NCBI GenBank assembly: GCA_020283715.1
Contig: JAIQCW010000184.1
Coordinates: 1 to 27,464, forward strand
Length of the DNA: 27,464 bases
Reading direction: 5' to 3'
Source: Cytauxzoon felis
Lineage: Eukaryota > Apicomplexa > Aconoidasida > Piroplasmida > Theileriidae
Shown here: positions 9,699-19,675 of the stretch, piece after piece
How the letters are laid out: each line of letters begins with the position of its first letter
How positions within the stretch are numbered: the first letter of the stretch is position 1
The notes under the pieces: model-generated
The model's input: the letters and a program-made list of their open reading frames with translations, nothing else
Told to the model about the DNA's origin: nothing
Database searches by the model: none
Position numbers and translations under genes: made by a program

Positions 9699-10160
9699 CT
9701 CAATTTGAGGTCCATCCTGCCGTTTCCACTCGCCGTTCCACCTGATGTCGTCCTGCCGTCAGCTTCCTCTATTTATTTCCCCTTCCAGCTCCCGTAGATC
9801 GCTTCCAGGTTCCACTTGAGGTTACATCACTAATTTCACTAACATCATTTTTACCTCCAAAATTTGAAGGAAATCCTGAATTTCTGGGGAAACTACTGAA
9901 GATATCTCAATGATTATTGAATGTATTTCACATCTCAATACTTCATTGAAGAGGATCTTGAAGATTCTATTGGGTTTCATCATCCTCACTTAATTCCATG
10001 TTATATTCATTGAGATATCCGAACAAACATATATTCCATCACTTTATTCTTATCTCGTTGAGATTAGATTATAACCTCAAGTGGAACCTGTAAGCGATCT
10101 ATGGGAGCTGGAAGGGGAAGTAAAAGGAAGAGGCGCCATGCAATGGAAAAGAATAGGTGT
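9699..10160. mobile_element. Composite element, family II, copy 1
   Basis: The left arm 9699-9830 is antisense: TGAGGTCCATCCTGCCG, then module B2 reversed. The right arm 10074-10160 is plus-strand: ACCTCAAGTGGA, GCGATCTATGGGAGCTGG and a GCCATGCAATGGAAAAG end. The core 9831-10073 is homologous, in reverse orientation, to 15001-15254. Matching landmarks are GGAAATCCTGAATTTCTGGG, ACTTAATTCCATGTTATATT, ATATTCATTGAGATAT and TATCTCGTTGAGATTAG. The element lies between the convergent bS21-like and NSUN genes and contains no ORF. Confidence 0.7.
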
Positions 10161-10192
10161 ACTATTGACCGGGTTCACAATTTTCATTTACA

Positions 10193-11596
10193 TTAGTATA
10201 TTTTGATAAGGCATGCGATAAATTGTCCATCTGTGAGGTTATTTAATGGATTAAACTTGATGATGGGTGGTGATTTCGAGTTTTTACAATTAAAGTTGTT
10301 ATTGGATTGAAAGATATAATCATTTGGTATATTGAATGTATAATTAATATCTATTGGCCATGATTCATTATGATTGTAATTATTATTAGTACAACATTTA
10401 CATTGATGTATTGGTATAGGATATAATTTTATATTATTATATTCATTTAATATATTTAATATTAATAATTCATTTTGTTTAGGATCTAATGAACATGTAC
10501 TATAAATTATAATACCATAAGATTTAATTAATTTTATAGCATGTTTTAATAATAATTTTTGATTTTCTATAATAATAATATTATTATTAATACACCAACG
10601 TTCTTCTAATGATTTAATATCCCAATATTTTAATGTTCTTATTACAGATCTAAGTGAACCTTCATGTGTACATTCAACATCTAATAATATTCTATCAAAT
10701 TTATTAAACATATTTTCATTATCAAATTCTAATGCATCACAACAATATAAATTTATATTTATACCATGAACCAATTCATATTTTAATAATGATCGGCATA
10801 TATCTAATCGCCTCTTTACTTTATCTATACCTATTATATTCCATTTAATATCATAATCAATATAATTACGAACTATACTATCAATCATTGCCAATAATTT
10901 ACCACCCGGGGCACAACACATATCCAATATCCATATACCATCATCTTCACCATCTGAGGTCCTATCACCATCTTTCGTCGTCCTGTCGTCAGCTTCTCCA
11001 CTAGAGGTCCAATCCTTGTCTTGCAGACGGCATTCTCTATTTACTTCCCCCTCCGCTTCCCTGAGATCAGCTGCGGGTTCCACTTGAGGTCCAGTACTAC
11101 TTTTTTCACCGCCACGATCTCTGGGAGTGGCTATACTCTTTAGAGATAGGTAATTGGAAGAGGCCTCCACGGCGAGTGGAACATTGGTTGTAACCTCAGG
11201 TGGAGTGTTCATTGAATTAGTATTACATCTTTTTACGAGTTTACTGAGTCTTAATGTATCGATAACAGCTGCACTTGATGCATCAATGCCAATAGATGAC
11301 TGATTTAAACTACCTCTCGTTACGAATAGATTGACATCACGTAACCATTTGACACTTTCATGACCGGAACAATCAGAATTACCGAGTAATCTGTAATAAC
11401 GATTGTTCCTACATTTTAATACAGTATACAATGCACGTTGATATTCATTCACATCGACACCAATATATTCAATCCACGATTTAAGAGTTGGAGATAAAAC
11501 TACCGAATTTTCTACACATAACACACCATCAGATGTATTTCTATCATCCGGGTTGTCAAATATATCATCTCGTTCATCCTCTCGAGATTTAGACAT
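10193..11596 (-). CDS. NSUN/NOP2-family RNA m5C methyltransferase
   Basis: This is a single 467-residue frame. The catalytic Rossmann domain begins at about residue 222: motif I DMCCAPGGK (225-233, SAM binding), IIGIDK (motif II), LYCCDALEF (motif III), DVECTHEG (306-313, motif IV with Cys309) and YSTCSLDPKQNE (motif VI, with the Cys368 nucleophile). These define the RsmB/NOP2/NSUN family, which methylates C5 of cytosine in rRNA, tRNA or mRNA; the target cannot be told. Motif IV normally reads D-x-PCS/T; here the Pro is Glu. The N-terminal part (1-130) may contact RNA. A mosaic array fills residues 131-218, exactly between that part and the catalytic domain. The gene diverges from VPS51 and ends 33 bp from the family II element. 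Confidence 0.9.
   Translation of the reverse strand: MSKSREDERDDIFDNPDDRNTSDGVLCVENSVVLSPTLKSWIEYIGVDVNEYQRALYTVLKCRNNRYYRLLGNSDCSGHESVKWLRDVNLFVTRGSLNQSSIGIDASSAAVIDTLRLSKLVKRCNTNSMNTPPEVTTNVPLAVEASSNYLSLKSIATPRDRGGEKSSTGPQVEPAADLREAEGEVNRECRLQDKDWTSSGEADDRTTKDGDRTSDGEDDGIWILDMCCAPGGKLLAMIDSIVRNYIDYDIKWNIIGIDKVKRRLDICRSLLKYELVHGININLYCCDALEFDNENMFNKFDRILLDVECTHEGSLRSVIRTLKYWDIKSLEERWCINNNIIIIENQKLLLKHAIKLIKSYGIIIYSTCSLDPKQNELLILNILNEYNNIKLYPIPIHQCKCCTNNNYNHNESWPIDINYTFNIPNDYIFQSNNNFNCKNSKSPPIIKFNPLNNLTDGQFIACLIKIY
10943..11206 (-). repeat. Mosaic array inside the NSUN-type gene
   Basis: Coding order is PPEV, LAVEASSNYL, C (SLKSIATPRDRGG), A as TGPQVE, B (AADLREAEGEVNR), D (CRLQDK), then A-like TSSG/TSDG boxes. 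It adds about 88 residues between the N-terminal region and motif I of the methyltransferase without breaking the frame. Confidence 0.9.
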
Positions 11597-11839
11597 GAAA
11601 TTGGAGAATTATAACATCTAGACGATATTACAATATATTTTCATATGAAATTAAATAAAACTGCATTATAAAGTTTATTATATTACAATAAATTAATTCA
11701 AATAATCATCATTTTGACCTTTATCTTCACTTCCATTATTTCCCTTTACTGGGGGTTACACATCATCTTCACCCTTTAGTTTGCCGAGATTCCATGGAGT
11801 TTGTAATTTATAAAAATTCTAATCTCTTTATAATTTGAA
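11597..11839. promoter_or_regulatory. Divergent promoter region, NSUN / VPS51
   Basis: The 243-bp gap lies between divergent start codons. It is AT-rich with one local CCCTTTACTGGGGG patch near 11743 and no mosaic module. It presumably drives both genes. Confidence 0.4.
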
Positions 11840-14800
11840 ATGTCAGATGTAGAATTAGATAATGATACGTTGGTTGGATCATTAAATGATGACAAATCTG
11901 TATCGGCCATATTATCATCCTACTATAATTTAAATGAAGACGATTCACCTAAGATAAATGACACTAGTGATGATAATATATATATAAATGATAAACAATT
12001 CACATCTGAGGATTTTGACGCTGATAAACAGCTGGATTTATTCTATAAAAAAGCGTCAATATCTGATACGATAACATTATTTAGGAGATTAGAGAGGGAA
12101 ATTAGACAATTGACTGCTGGGAAACAATTACTTATATATGATAATTATGAGTGTCTATTTTCTTCACTTGATACGGTACATAATATCAATACACAATTAG
12201 ATATTATACAAAAACATTTATACATGTTAAAATCATCGCAAATTAACACGTTATATAAAGATGTTACTTCTAGATATGGTATTAGGGATAAATTATTAAC
12301 AATTTCTAATCTCTCTCGTACTATTAATGTTATCCAATCCTTCATTACAATTTCTTACAACCTCCAGAAGATTTCTAAAGATTTAGATGAAAATGATAAC
12401 AATAACTCATCTGAGAACTCAAATTTTCTTCAACCATCCTTTGATGGTATTATAACAATCTCAAAGATCTACCTCATAATTAGGCGCTTGGCTACAACAT
12501 TGAATGATAGACACTTTTCTATACTATTTAATAACATTTACATCAACATGAAGTCTCTCATTACTAGATGTTTAAAAAATTTAATTGAAAATGTAGAAAA
12601 AATCTCCGTCAATGATGCAATGTTATTAAAATTATTTAATGCCCTTCATGATTTACGATTAAATGACTTTGATATTTTAAATTTATACTTTAGGATTAAA
12701 TCATATGAAATTGAAAAAAAATATTAAATATTGATGTCAAAGGTAAAAATATAAAATTCTCTAAATTATGTAATTTCATCTATAATTCTATTCTTTACCC
12801 CATCTACCATTCAATCTTACCCCATAATTTCAATAATTTAAAATTAAATGGGGATAATATGGGGCGGTCATGTTTATTTTGTGATGGTGAGTATGGAGTG
12901 GAGTATGAATATGATGATGTGATGGTTCATGAGTGTTGTTATTTGACGGGTGTTAAAGAATGTGAATGTGATTGTAATAATATAATGAAGCAATTTACAT
13001 TATATTATACCCAGTTGGCATATTCATTATTATCATTACGATTATGTAATGATAATATGTTGAAGACTAGTGATGTATTTGAAGGGATGATTTTTATAGT
13101 TGATAAAATAAGTAGACTTGATTCAAATAGTATAGAAGAACAATTATTTATTGATTTAGGATATAAATGGATAGTATTAATAACATTATTATATGTACAA
13201 ATATTATTTTATAAATTTTATAAAGATATTATAAATATTTTAATAAATGGGGTTGATAAAAATAAAAACCCGATTTTAATACCCCATTTATTATTGAACG
13301 ATTGGAGGGTTTATTATCAGATGATTTGAAACAATTAATGTCAATAATAAATGAATTAAAAGATGTACTTTCTCCAATACTTGAAAAAATATACTACTCA
13401 TTTATATCAATGTATATACTCTCAATCAAAAATATCATACTCATCTTCTATAATACATTATCCACCACTCCAAATGATACTCAATCCAATCCACCTGAGG
13501 TTACAACCACCGTTGGTCTTACAGACAGCTCTTCTCCACCTGAGGTTAGTCCTGCAGACGGCTCTCCCAATTACCTATCTCTAAAGAGTATAGCCACTCC
13601 CGGAGATCGTGGCGATAATAGTTCGCAACAATACATGACCTCAAGTGGAGGACCCGCAGCTGATCTCAGGGAAGCGGAGGGGGAGGTAAATAAGGGAGCT
13701 GACGTCAGGATGAGGAGAGGTGGAGATGCTAGTGATGTAACTTCGAGCGGAAAAGATGGGGTAAAAATGGATTATGGGGATAAAAAACCTCACAATAATA
13801 ATAATCCCCATTATTCAGATAATAATCCCCATTGTAATCCCCATATATCACCTGGAATACAAGGTGATGATGAGTACAGGACCTCAAGTGGAGAACCCGC
13901 AGCTGATCTCAGGGAAGCGGAGGGACAAATAAATAGAAGAGCCTCCACGGCGAGTGGAATGCCTGGTGGAAAGACTTCAGGTGGTACTTCTACTGGATCT
14001 TCACATGTAGTATTTGAGATTGGTGATAATATTAAATTGCTTGACATGTTATCGATTGATGTATATATAAAGAGTTGTATAAATGATTTATGTTATTCTA
14101 TGTATGATAGGGATACTATGATGATGTGTTTATTGATATTTAATATACAATTGGATAAATTATTTGATGATATTTCAACATTATTAATAAAATATTATCC
14201 TGATGTTATAGATATATATAATGAAAATATATTTACATTTACATATCCATATAATACAATGGATGAATTTATAAATAAATTTAAAGATAATATTATAAAT
14301 TACAATAATGATAATTATATATTATTAGATTATATATTTAATGATTATATTATATTTAAAAAATATTTTATAATATAATAGAAATTAAAAATTTTAATAA
14401 AAAATATAATTTCCCCATAAATTATAAATTCCCCATAAAATATAAATTAAATAATAATAATGAATTTATTAATATAAATTTATATGAAATTAATATAAAA
14501 TTATAAATTTTATAATGTATAAATATATAAATAATATAAATTATATAATTAGAAATATATTTGATGATTTAGAAAATGGTATTAATAATTTTAATAATAA
14601 TATTAATAATTTTATTTTATTATTATCTATTATATTAGATGATTTAAATTTAATTAATAATAATTATAATAAAAATTTCTCTATTAAATTATTTACTCTT
14701 AAAATCGCACAAAATTTATATTATTTTAAACAAATCTATATTATCGATAATAATCTATTAAATTCTGTATTCAACTCATTCAAAAAACAATTAATGCTAC

Positions 14801-14886
14801 TCTTTAAAAAATACTCCGATTACAATAATATGCAATCCAATTGGGATCATATCATCAATGATGGAAACTTAGAACTAATACAATGA
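11840..14886 (+). CDS. VPS51-like GARP/EARP tethering subunit, four apparent frameshifts
   Basis: The N-terminal part reads FDADKQLDLF, then LEREIRQLTAGKQLLIYDNY and SLDTVHNI, which matches the VPS51 signature (L-V-Y-E-N-Y..ATDTI in other eukaryotes). VPS51 joins VPS52-54 to tether endosome-derived vesicles at the Golgi (GARP) or recycling endosomes (EARP). Coding character continues to the TGA at 14886, but in successive frames: breaks at 12714-12721 (A8), between 13263 and 13329, near 14358-14378 (A6) and at about 14494-14506 (A4). Each needs one extra base; together they would give about 1,016 residues. No GT..AG intron can replace them. A mosaic array occupies 13485-13995. Consensus errors, decay or recoding are all possible. 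COG4 and EXO84-type subunits share this N-terminal fold and are alternatives. Confidence 0.7.
12714..12721 (+). other. A8 run at a -1 frame break (VPS51-like gene)
   Basis: The upstream frame ends in TAA at 12725-12727, and the downstream frame has TGA at 12712-12714, so the break must lie in or just after this run. The context TTGAAAAAAAATA is identical to that in the deacetylase gene at 24372-24384. Confidence 0.8.
13485..13995 (+). repeat. Mosaic array inside the VPS51-like gene
   Basis: Order: A (PPEV), D (GLTDSS), A, C (NYLSLKSIATPGDRGD), A (TSSGG), B (AADLREAEGEVNK), A (TSSGKDGVK), F (MDYGDKKPHNNNNPH with further Asn/His/Pro), A, B (AADLREAEGQINRRASTASG), then KTSGGTSTG. About 170 codons remain open in one frame. 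Confidence 0.92.
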
Positions 14887-14888
14887 AG

Positions 14889-15300
14889 ACTCCACTCGAA
14901 GTTACCTCTACCGATTGTCCAACCTCTTTTCGTCTTGCAGACAGCCTCCTCTATTTATTTCTCCTTCCAGCTCCCGTAGATCGCTTCCAGGTTACACTTA
15001 GGTTATAAACCTAATCTCGACGAGATACGACTAAAGTGATGAAGTTCATGTTTGAGGAGTTAACTCAATGAATATAAATTGGAATTAAGTGAGGTTTCTC
15101 AAACTCAATACAATCATCAAGATCCTTTTGAATGAAGTATTGATATTAATAATACATCCAATATTCATTGAGATATTCTCATGAGTTTCCCCAGAATTTC
15201 AGGATTTCCATCAAATTTTGAGGCAAAAATGAAGATAATGAAATTAGTACTAATTGACCTCAAGTGGACTACCTGGAAGCGATCTACGGGAGCTGGAAGG
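14889..15300. mobile_element. Composite element, family II, copy 2 (inverted relative to copy 1)
   Basis: The left arm 14889-15000 carries a reversed module B (CTCCCGTAGATCGC) and a D box CGTCTTGCAGACAG. The core 15001-15254 is the reverse complement of the core of copy 1 with scattered substitutions; for example CCCCAGAATTTCAGGATTTCC (15189-15209) answers the 9866-9885 block. The right arm from 15256 has GACCTCAAGTGGA and GCGATCTACGGGAGCTGG. It lies between two genes in the same direction (VPS51-like and VTA1), so the element is not restricted to convergent gaps. Confidence 0.7.
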
Positions 15301-15465
15301 GGAAATAAATAGAGGAGGCTGTCTGCAAGACGAAAAGATATGGTTGTAACCTCAGGTGGATTGCTGTCTGCAAGACGAAGAGAGTTGGATAGAACGGTGA
15401 GTGGAAGACGAGGATGGATTACTTCTCCCTCCACTTCACTGATATCGCCTACGGGTAATATACCT
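15301..15465 (+). repeat. Extra mosaic modules beyond family II copy 2
   Basis: Two CTGTCTGCAAGACGA D boxes, A boxes (AACCTCAGGTGGATT), a GTGAGTGGAAGACGA end and, on the other strand, a degenerate B fragment ending CGCCTACGGGT. The order is scrambled compared with coding arrays, as if several insertions or deletions had happened here. It belongs to the 5' flank of the VTA1 gene. Confidence 0.75.
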
Positions 15466-15639
15466 TATAATAATATTTCAACTAATTTTATAATTTAATG
15501 TAATTTATATGCGAATTTTTTTTATTAATTATTATATTTTATAGAAATTATTTATATATAAATTTATGTTCCTTATAGTATCTATTCGTCACTCACGACT
15601 TTCTATTCATTCCTCATAGTATCCTTAATATCTCTTGTA

Positions 15640-16663
15640 ATGGATTCATATAGATCGTATTTGAAGAGAGCGGATGAATTGGAGTCAATTTCACCGTCTA
15701 CAACATTTTATTGTTTGTCTTATGTAATTGAAAAGTTAAAGGATGATTATATTAAGAATAAAGATGGTATAATGACATATAATTTATATTAATTAATTAT
15801 ATAGATGTAAATTTAAGTAAAATATTATCGCAATTATTAGATAGAGCTGAAGTATTAAAAAATAAACATCAAAATTTGAATATTAAAGAGTGTATAAATT
15901 TAACTAGAGGTATATAAATTAAAAAGTAGAAATTATACATATTCCATAGACATTTTATCAGCTGCAGAAATAGATGATGATCCTAAATCAGCTCTAGAAC
16001 GCTTTTATATAGTCTCTACCCTATGCGATGTCATCATCATGTTCAATGATGATGAAGAACATATCAAAATGAGGTTTATATATCATACATAACCAATAAT
16101 ATCTATAGAAAATATGCTAAATACTCCGCTATTAAAATTAAACATAATATCAACTCTGATACTCCACTCGATGTCCAATCCAATCCACCTGAGGTTACAA
16201 CCACTGTTCCACTCGGCGTGGAGGCCTCTTCCAATTACCTCCCCGTAAACGGTAATGCCACTCCCGGAGATCGTGGCGATGTCTACCCGGAAGAACGTAA
16301 TGTTCAACCCCTAAGAACAGGAAATCTACCCGGAGTAACAGAAATTGTCAACCCGGAAGAACAGACTAATTATGTAGTTAATGGACCTCAAGTGGAACCC
16401 GTAGCTGATCTCAGGGAAGCGAAGGGGGAGGTAAATAAGAAGGCCTCCACGGCGAGTGGAAAGATCTCAGGTGGAACATCGTGTGATGTTGATGATGTAT
16501 TAAGGGTTAATGATGTGATGAGGTATGCTAGATATGCTATTTCGGGTATGATATATATGTAATGTATATAAAATTAATTATAGCTTTATCATTTAATGAT
16601 TATTTGGAGGCTGAGAATAATCTTAAATTAGCGTTATCAATTTTAAAAGAGATTAAATATTAA
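15640..16663 (+). CDS. VTA1/LIP5-like ESCRT-III and VPS4 regulator
   Basis: Five exons (15640-15766, 15805-15909, 15950-16073, 16109-16545, 16584-16663) with 38, 40, 35 and 38-nt introns join in frame to 290 residues. The N-terminus (RADELESISPSTTFYC, then RKYAKYSAIKIK) matches the tandem MIT-like domain of VTA1. The C-terminus (MRYARYAISAL, then FNDYLEAENNLKLALSIL) matches the domain that binds and activates the AAA ATPase VPS4. VTA1 thus promotes ESCRT-III disassembly at endosomes. The last intron (16546-16583) splits the AISAL motif, which supports the model. A mosaic array makes up most of the linker between the two domains, where VTA1 proteins are naturally disordered. The start ATG at 15640 gives the usual length before the first helix. 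Confidence 0.88.
16165..16480 (+). repeat. Mosaic array inside the VTA1 linker
   Basis: Order: LDVQSNPPEV, LGVEASSNYLPVNG, C (NATPGDRGD), E (YPEERNV), LRTGNLPG, E (NPEEQ), A as NGPQVE, B (VADLREAKGEVNKKASTASG), KISGG. Two E boxes are present; the same E-LRTG-E arrangement occurs in the ankyrin gene at 20658-20745. Confidence 0.92.
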
Positions 16664-16685
16664 TTAATGATTAATAATAATTTTT

Positions 16686-18929
16686 TTATGTTGGCCATAT
16701 AAATTTTATAGCCTCTTCATTTATATTATCTGTTGATTTTATATTATTTATTGTTTCTTTAATTAATTGTTTCCATTTATTATTAATTTGTATTGATATA
16801 TTATTATATTGTGGTTCAATTAATTTTATTGTATTATTATTTGTTAATATCCTATTTATTGTATTATTCCATATATCTATAGATATATAATTATTAATAT
16901 TATACCCCATAAATTTATTATGTATTATATCATGTGTATTATATTTTATTAATTTTGCACCATAATTATTATTAAATGGATCAATATATTCTAACCCATT
17001 AATTAATCTAATATTTTTGATACAAATTATTGGGTTTTTTAACACCATAGACATTATCTTATTTATAACAGTTAATTTATCTATATCATTATATATATTC
17101 AATCTAATCGATAATACCAAATCACTAATATTAGTTACACATAAATCAGGTATACATAATATATCGAAATTTATACAACCATCCATATATCGACCACTCG
17201 AAATCCTGCCATCAGATTCCTCACCTGAGGTCTTTCCACTAGGCGTGGAGCCTCCTCTATTTAGTTCCCCCTCCGCTTCCCTGAGATCAGCTACGGGTTT
17301 TCCACCTGAGGTTACATACAACACATCCTTAGCACCATCTTCCATCATTCCCATGATGGATGATCCATCACTAACTTCTCTACCGCCACGATCTCTGGGA
17401 GTGGCTCTACTCTTTAGAGATAGGTAATTAGAAGAGGCCTCCACGGCGAGTGGAACACTGGTTGTAACCTCGAGTGGAGAACTCTCTGTAAGAGAAGAAG
17501 AGCATGATTGTACTTCAGGTGTATATGATATTGATGATCGGTTAGTATCATCTAGTGATTTTTCTTTCTTATATTTTGTGATGTTTATTTCAATGGGGTC
17601 GTTTGATAATTCTGTTTTTATCCATATCGTTTCTATTGTATCAACTGTGATATTATTCAATTTATTTATAGATTCTATTATGTCTATTATTACATCTTTA
17701 ATTAATTGTGATACTATTGTAAAATCTTCTACCCTTTCCCATGTCTTATACAGTTGTATCATACATCTTATTACATTTACATTTGATGATAATGGGGTTA
17801 ATGCACCATATTCTGAGGCTGATGGGGTTATTTTCCCCTCTTTTTCTTCAATTGGATCAACATTTATTTTCTTCTCATTTAAAGTAATATTAATAGCACT
17901 TTGTGTATGTACTATATTCTTTATATGTTTATTAGAAGATATAAACGATCTATACTTTATACCCGGCATACTATTAAATCTTCTTATAACTGTCGATTCT
18001 TCAACAATATCTTGTTCATATTCATTGAAAACTACTACTGATGAAGATATTTCATCATCTATACTACTCAATTTTAAATTCTTCGCCAATTTATTAACAT
18101 CAATAAAATTATGCCTATTTAACATCTTATTTTTATACCCCATCATTAATGGAATATACCCCATACCCGATAATTTTATGTCTTCACCCGACATTTTTAC
18201 ATTCATTCTTGATAATTCATGATCAAAGTTCAATACCTCTCCTTTCAATACATCCATAACATCCCCTCCTGTATCAAGTATCTGTAATATACTCTCATCA
18301 TCTCTAATCCTTGGACGATTGTTCTTAACATCTAGTACAAAATCTACATGCCTAGCTTTGACATCAAAAAAGATTACACTATCACGTTCAATTGGTATAC
18401 TTAACCTCTTTGCGATTAAATCAGTAGCATAGAGATACCTATGACCCTTTCCAGTATAAATTACAGCATCATCTTTAAAAATCACAACATCCAAATATAA
18501 AATATAAAAATATGAATCAATCAATTCATTACCATCAAATAGACAATTAGATTTTGAATGCAATGGTAAAATTTCTGTATGATTTAATAATACAGTCGTA
18601 ATATCACCTCCATTTCCATTTAAATTGCAATATATAGGAGCCGTTTCAACTTCACTACATAGTTCCCAAGGTGATGAATCATTATTCTCTCTACTACATA
18701 ATCTTATCCTCAATACCATACAACATGTACCATCACCTATACATCCAACACTATTAAATGATTTAGATGCATGTAAATTAAAGGTGATGGCACTAATATT
18801 AATCTCAAAAACAGCGTTATTTCCACTGATAGAAGGATTTTTATACATGAAATCAGTCATGCGTACATTTATTTCAAATATACGCCAATGACATCTACAT
18901 GATAACATACAAACTGCATTAGAGAGCAC
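16686..18929 (-). CDS. Unrecognised 747-residue protein with mosaic insertion
   Basis: I do not recognise a family. The frame is continuous from ATG at 18927-18929 to a stop at 16686-16688, without introns. The first 250 residues are Cys-rich with alternating hydrophobic residues, as in a beta-rich fold. The middle part (about 330-460) looks helical (IIDIIESINKLNN), and the C-terminal 170 residues are Ile/Asn-rich. No signal peptide, membrane segment or catalytic motif is obvious. A mosaic array lies at about residues 468-579 and separates two non-repeat regions, so the protein probably has at least two domains. It ends 22 bp from the 3' end of VTA1 (convergent) and diverges from the ankyrin gene. 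Probably a piroplasm-restricted or highly diverged protein. Confidence 0.75.
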   Translation of the reverse strand: MLSNAVCMLSCRCHWRIFEINVRMTDFMYKNPSISGNNAVFEINISAITFNLHASKSFNSVGCIGDGTCCMVLRIRLCSRENNDSSPWELCSEVETAPIYCNLNGNGGDITTVLLNHTEILPLHSKSNCLFDGNELIDSYFYILYLDVVIFKDDAVIYTGKGHRYLYATDLIAKRLSIPIERDSVIFFDVKARHVDFVLDVKNNRPRIRDDESILQILDTGGDVMDVLKGEVLNFDHELSRMNVKMSGEDIKLSGMGYIPLMMGYKNKMLNRHNFIDVNKLAKNLKLSSIDDEISSSVVVFNEYEQDIVEESTVIRRFNSMPGIKYRSFISSNKHIKNIVHTQSAINITLNEKKINVDPIEEKEGKITPSASEYGALTPLSSNVNVIRCMIQLYKTWERVEDFTIVSQLIKDVIIDIIESINKLNNITVDTIETIWIKTELSNDPIEINITKYKKEKSLDDTNRSSISYTPEVQSCSSSLTESSPLEVTTSVPLAVEASSNYLSLKSRATPRDRGGREVSDGSSIMGMMEDGAKDVLYVTSGGKPVADLREAEGELNRGGSTPSGKTSGEESDGRISSGRYMDGCINFDILCIPDLCVTNISDLVLSIRLNIYNDIDKLTVINKIMSMVLKNPIICIKNIRLINGLEYIDPFNNNYGAKLIKYNTHDIIHNKFMGYNINNYISIDIWNNTINRILTNNNTIKLIEPQYNNISIQINNKWKQLIKETINNIKSTDNINEEAIKFIWPT
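17190..17525 (-). repeat. Mosaic array inside the 747-residue protein gene
   Basis: Coding order: EVQSCSSSLTESSPLEV, LAVEASSNYL, C (SLKSRATPRDRGG), a SSIMGMMEDG block, A (VTSGG), B (VADLREAEGELNRGG), KTSGEESDGRISSG. The block encoding DGSSIMGMMEDG also occurs in the USP7-like gene just before its array 1 (about 6325-6370), so it is part of the shared material. Confidence 0.9.
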
Positions 18930-19675
18930 ACATTATATCAAGTACCGCAAATTTAAAATTTTAAACAACAAAATATCCTTTATATCAATGAAAATTGTAC
19001 CCTTGTCATCATGTACTCTCCAATGAATGATGACCATTAAAGAGTAGACATGTTAATAGGGATTAAAATTAAATTTATAAAGTGTCAATTGACAGTTATC
19101 AATTTCAAAATTAAAGGACATATCTTCTACAAGTGTTAATTGAAGATATTCTAATAATAGGTTACACCCTTAAATGTACTAATGTATGTCTTTATTACCC
19201 GTGCATGAACACATATGAGGGACTCAAATTTAATTTTGGATCCACAGTTTTGATAAATTATGATAACTAGTATATAACTATTACATTTGAATATATAATT
19301 GAGGGGAATGAATAAAATTTAAGCACAACTCTACATAAGAATCAACACTCTTCATATCATCACCTCACTAATATAATGGTCTTCCATACAATATGAACCT
19401 TCGAGAATATAACTTCTAGGTTGGAATGTAATGTGTTTGTAATTTATGTAGTTAATTAAACTTTACAATTCCCCTCATTCCCCATATATACATTCGTCCT
19501 TCTATATTCCTGTATTGGTGATGGTACGAGTAGAATTGGATTTGATATATAATAATCATACTTGTATTTTTATAGATTATAATGAGTTATACAATGATAT
19601 ATTAATACTTTAGCTCTATAAAAGCTAGAGTATTTATTAATATGGAATGATGCCTGGATAACGTTTATAGATTCT
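18930..19675. promoter_or_regulatory. Long divergent intergenic region
   Basis: The 746 bp between divergent starts has no credible ORF, RNA gene or mosaic module. It is the longest non-repeat gap in the window. A CTCTATAAAAGCTAGAG dyad at 19613-19629 contains a TATAAA-like core about 50 bp before the ankyrin ATG. I could not assign anything else in it. Confidence 0.4.

Noticed and set aside
11840..12727. COG4 or EXO84 as the identity of the tethering protein
   Set aside because: The LLIYDNY..SLDTV pattern fits VPS51 better than COG4; EXO84-type proteins share the fold, so they are kept only as an alternative in the feature entry.
13485..13995. CRISPR-like or tandem repeat array
   Set aside because: The repeated boxes are unequal in spacing, in variable combination and dispersed over the whole window; the context is a eukaryotic nuclear genome.
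17578..18222. Plus-strand 214-codon hydrophobic ORF
   Set aside because: Antisense of the continuous 747-codon minus-strand gene. The Ile/Phe/Leu-rich composition is what antisense of Asn/Lys/Glu codons gives; no promoter or motif supports it.
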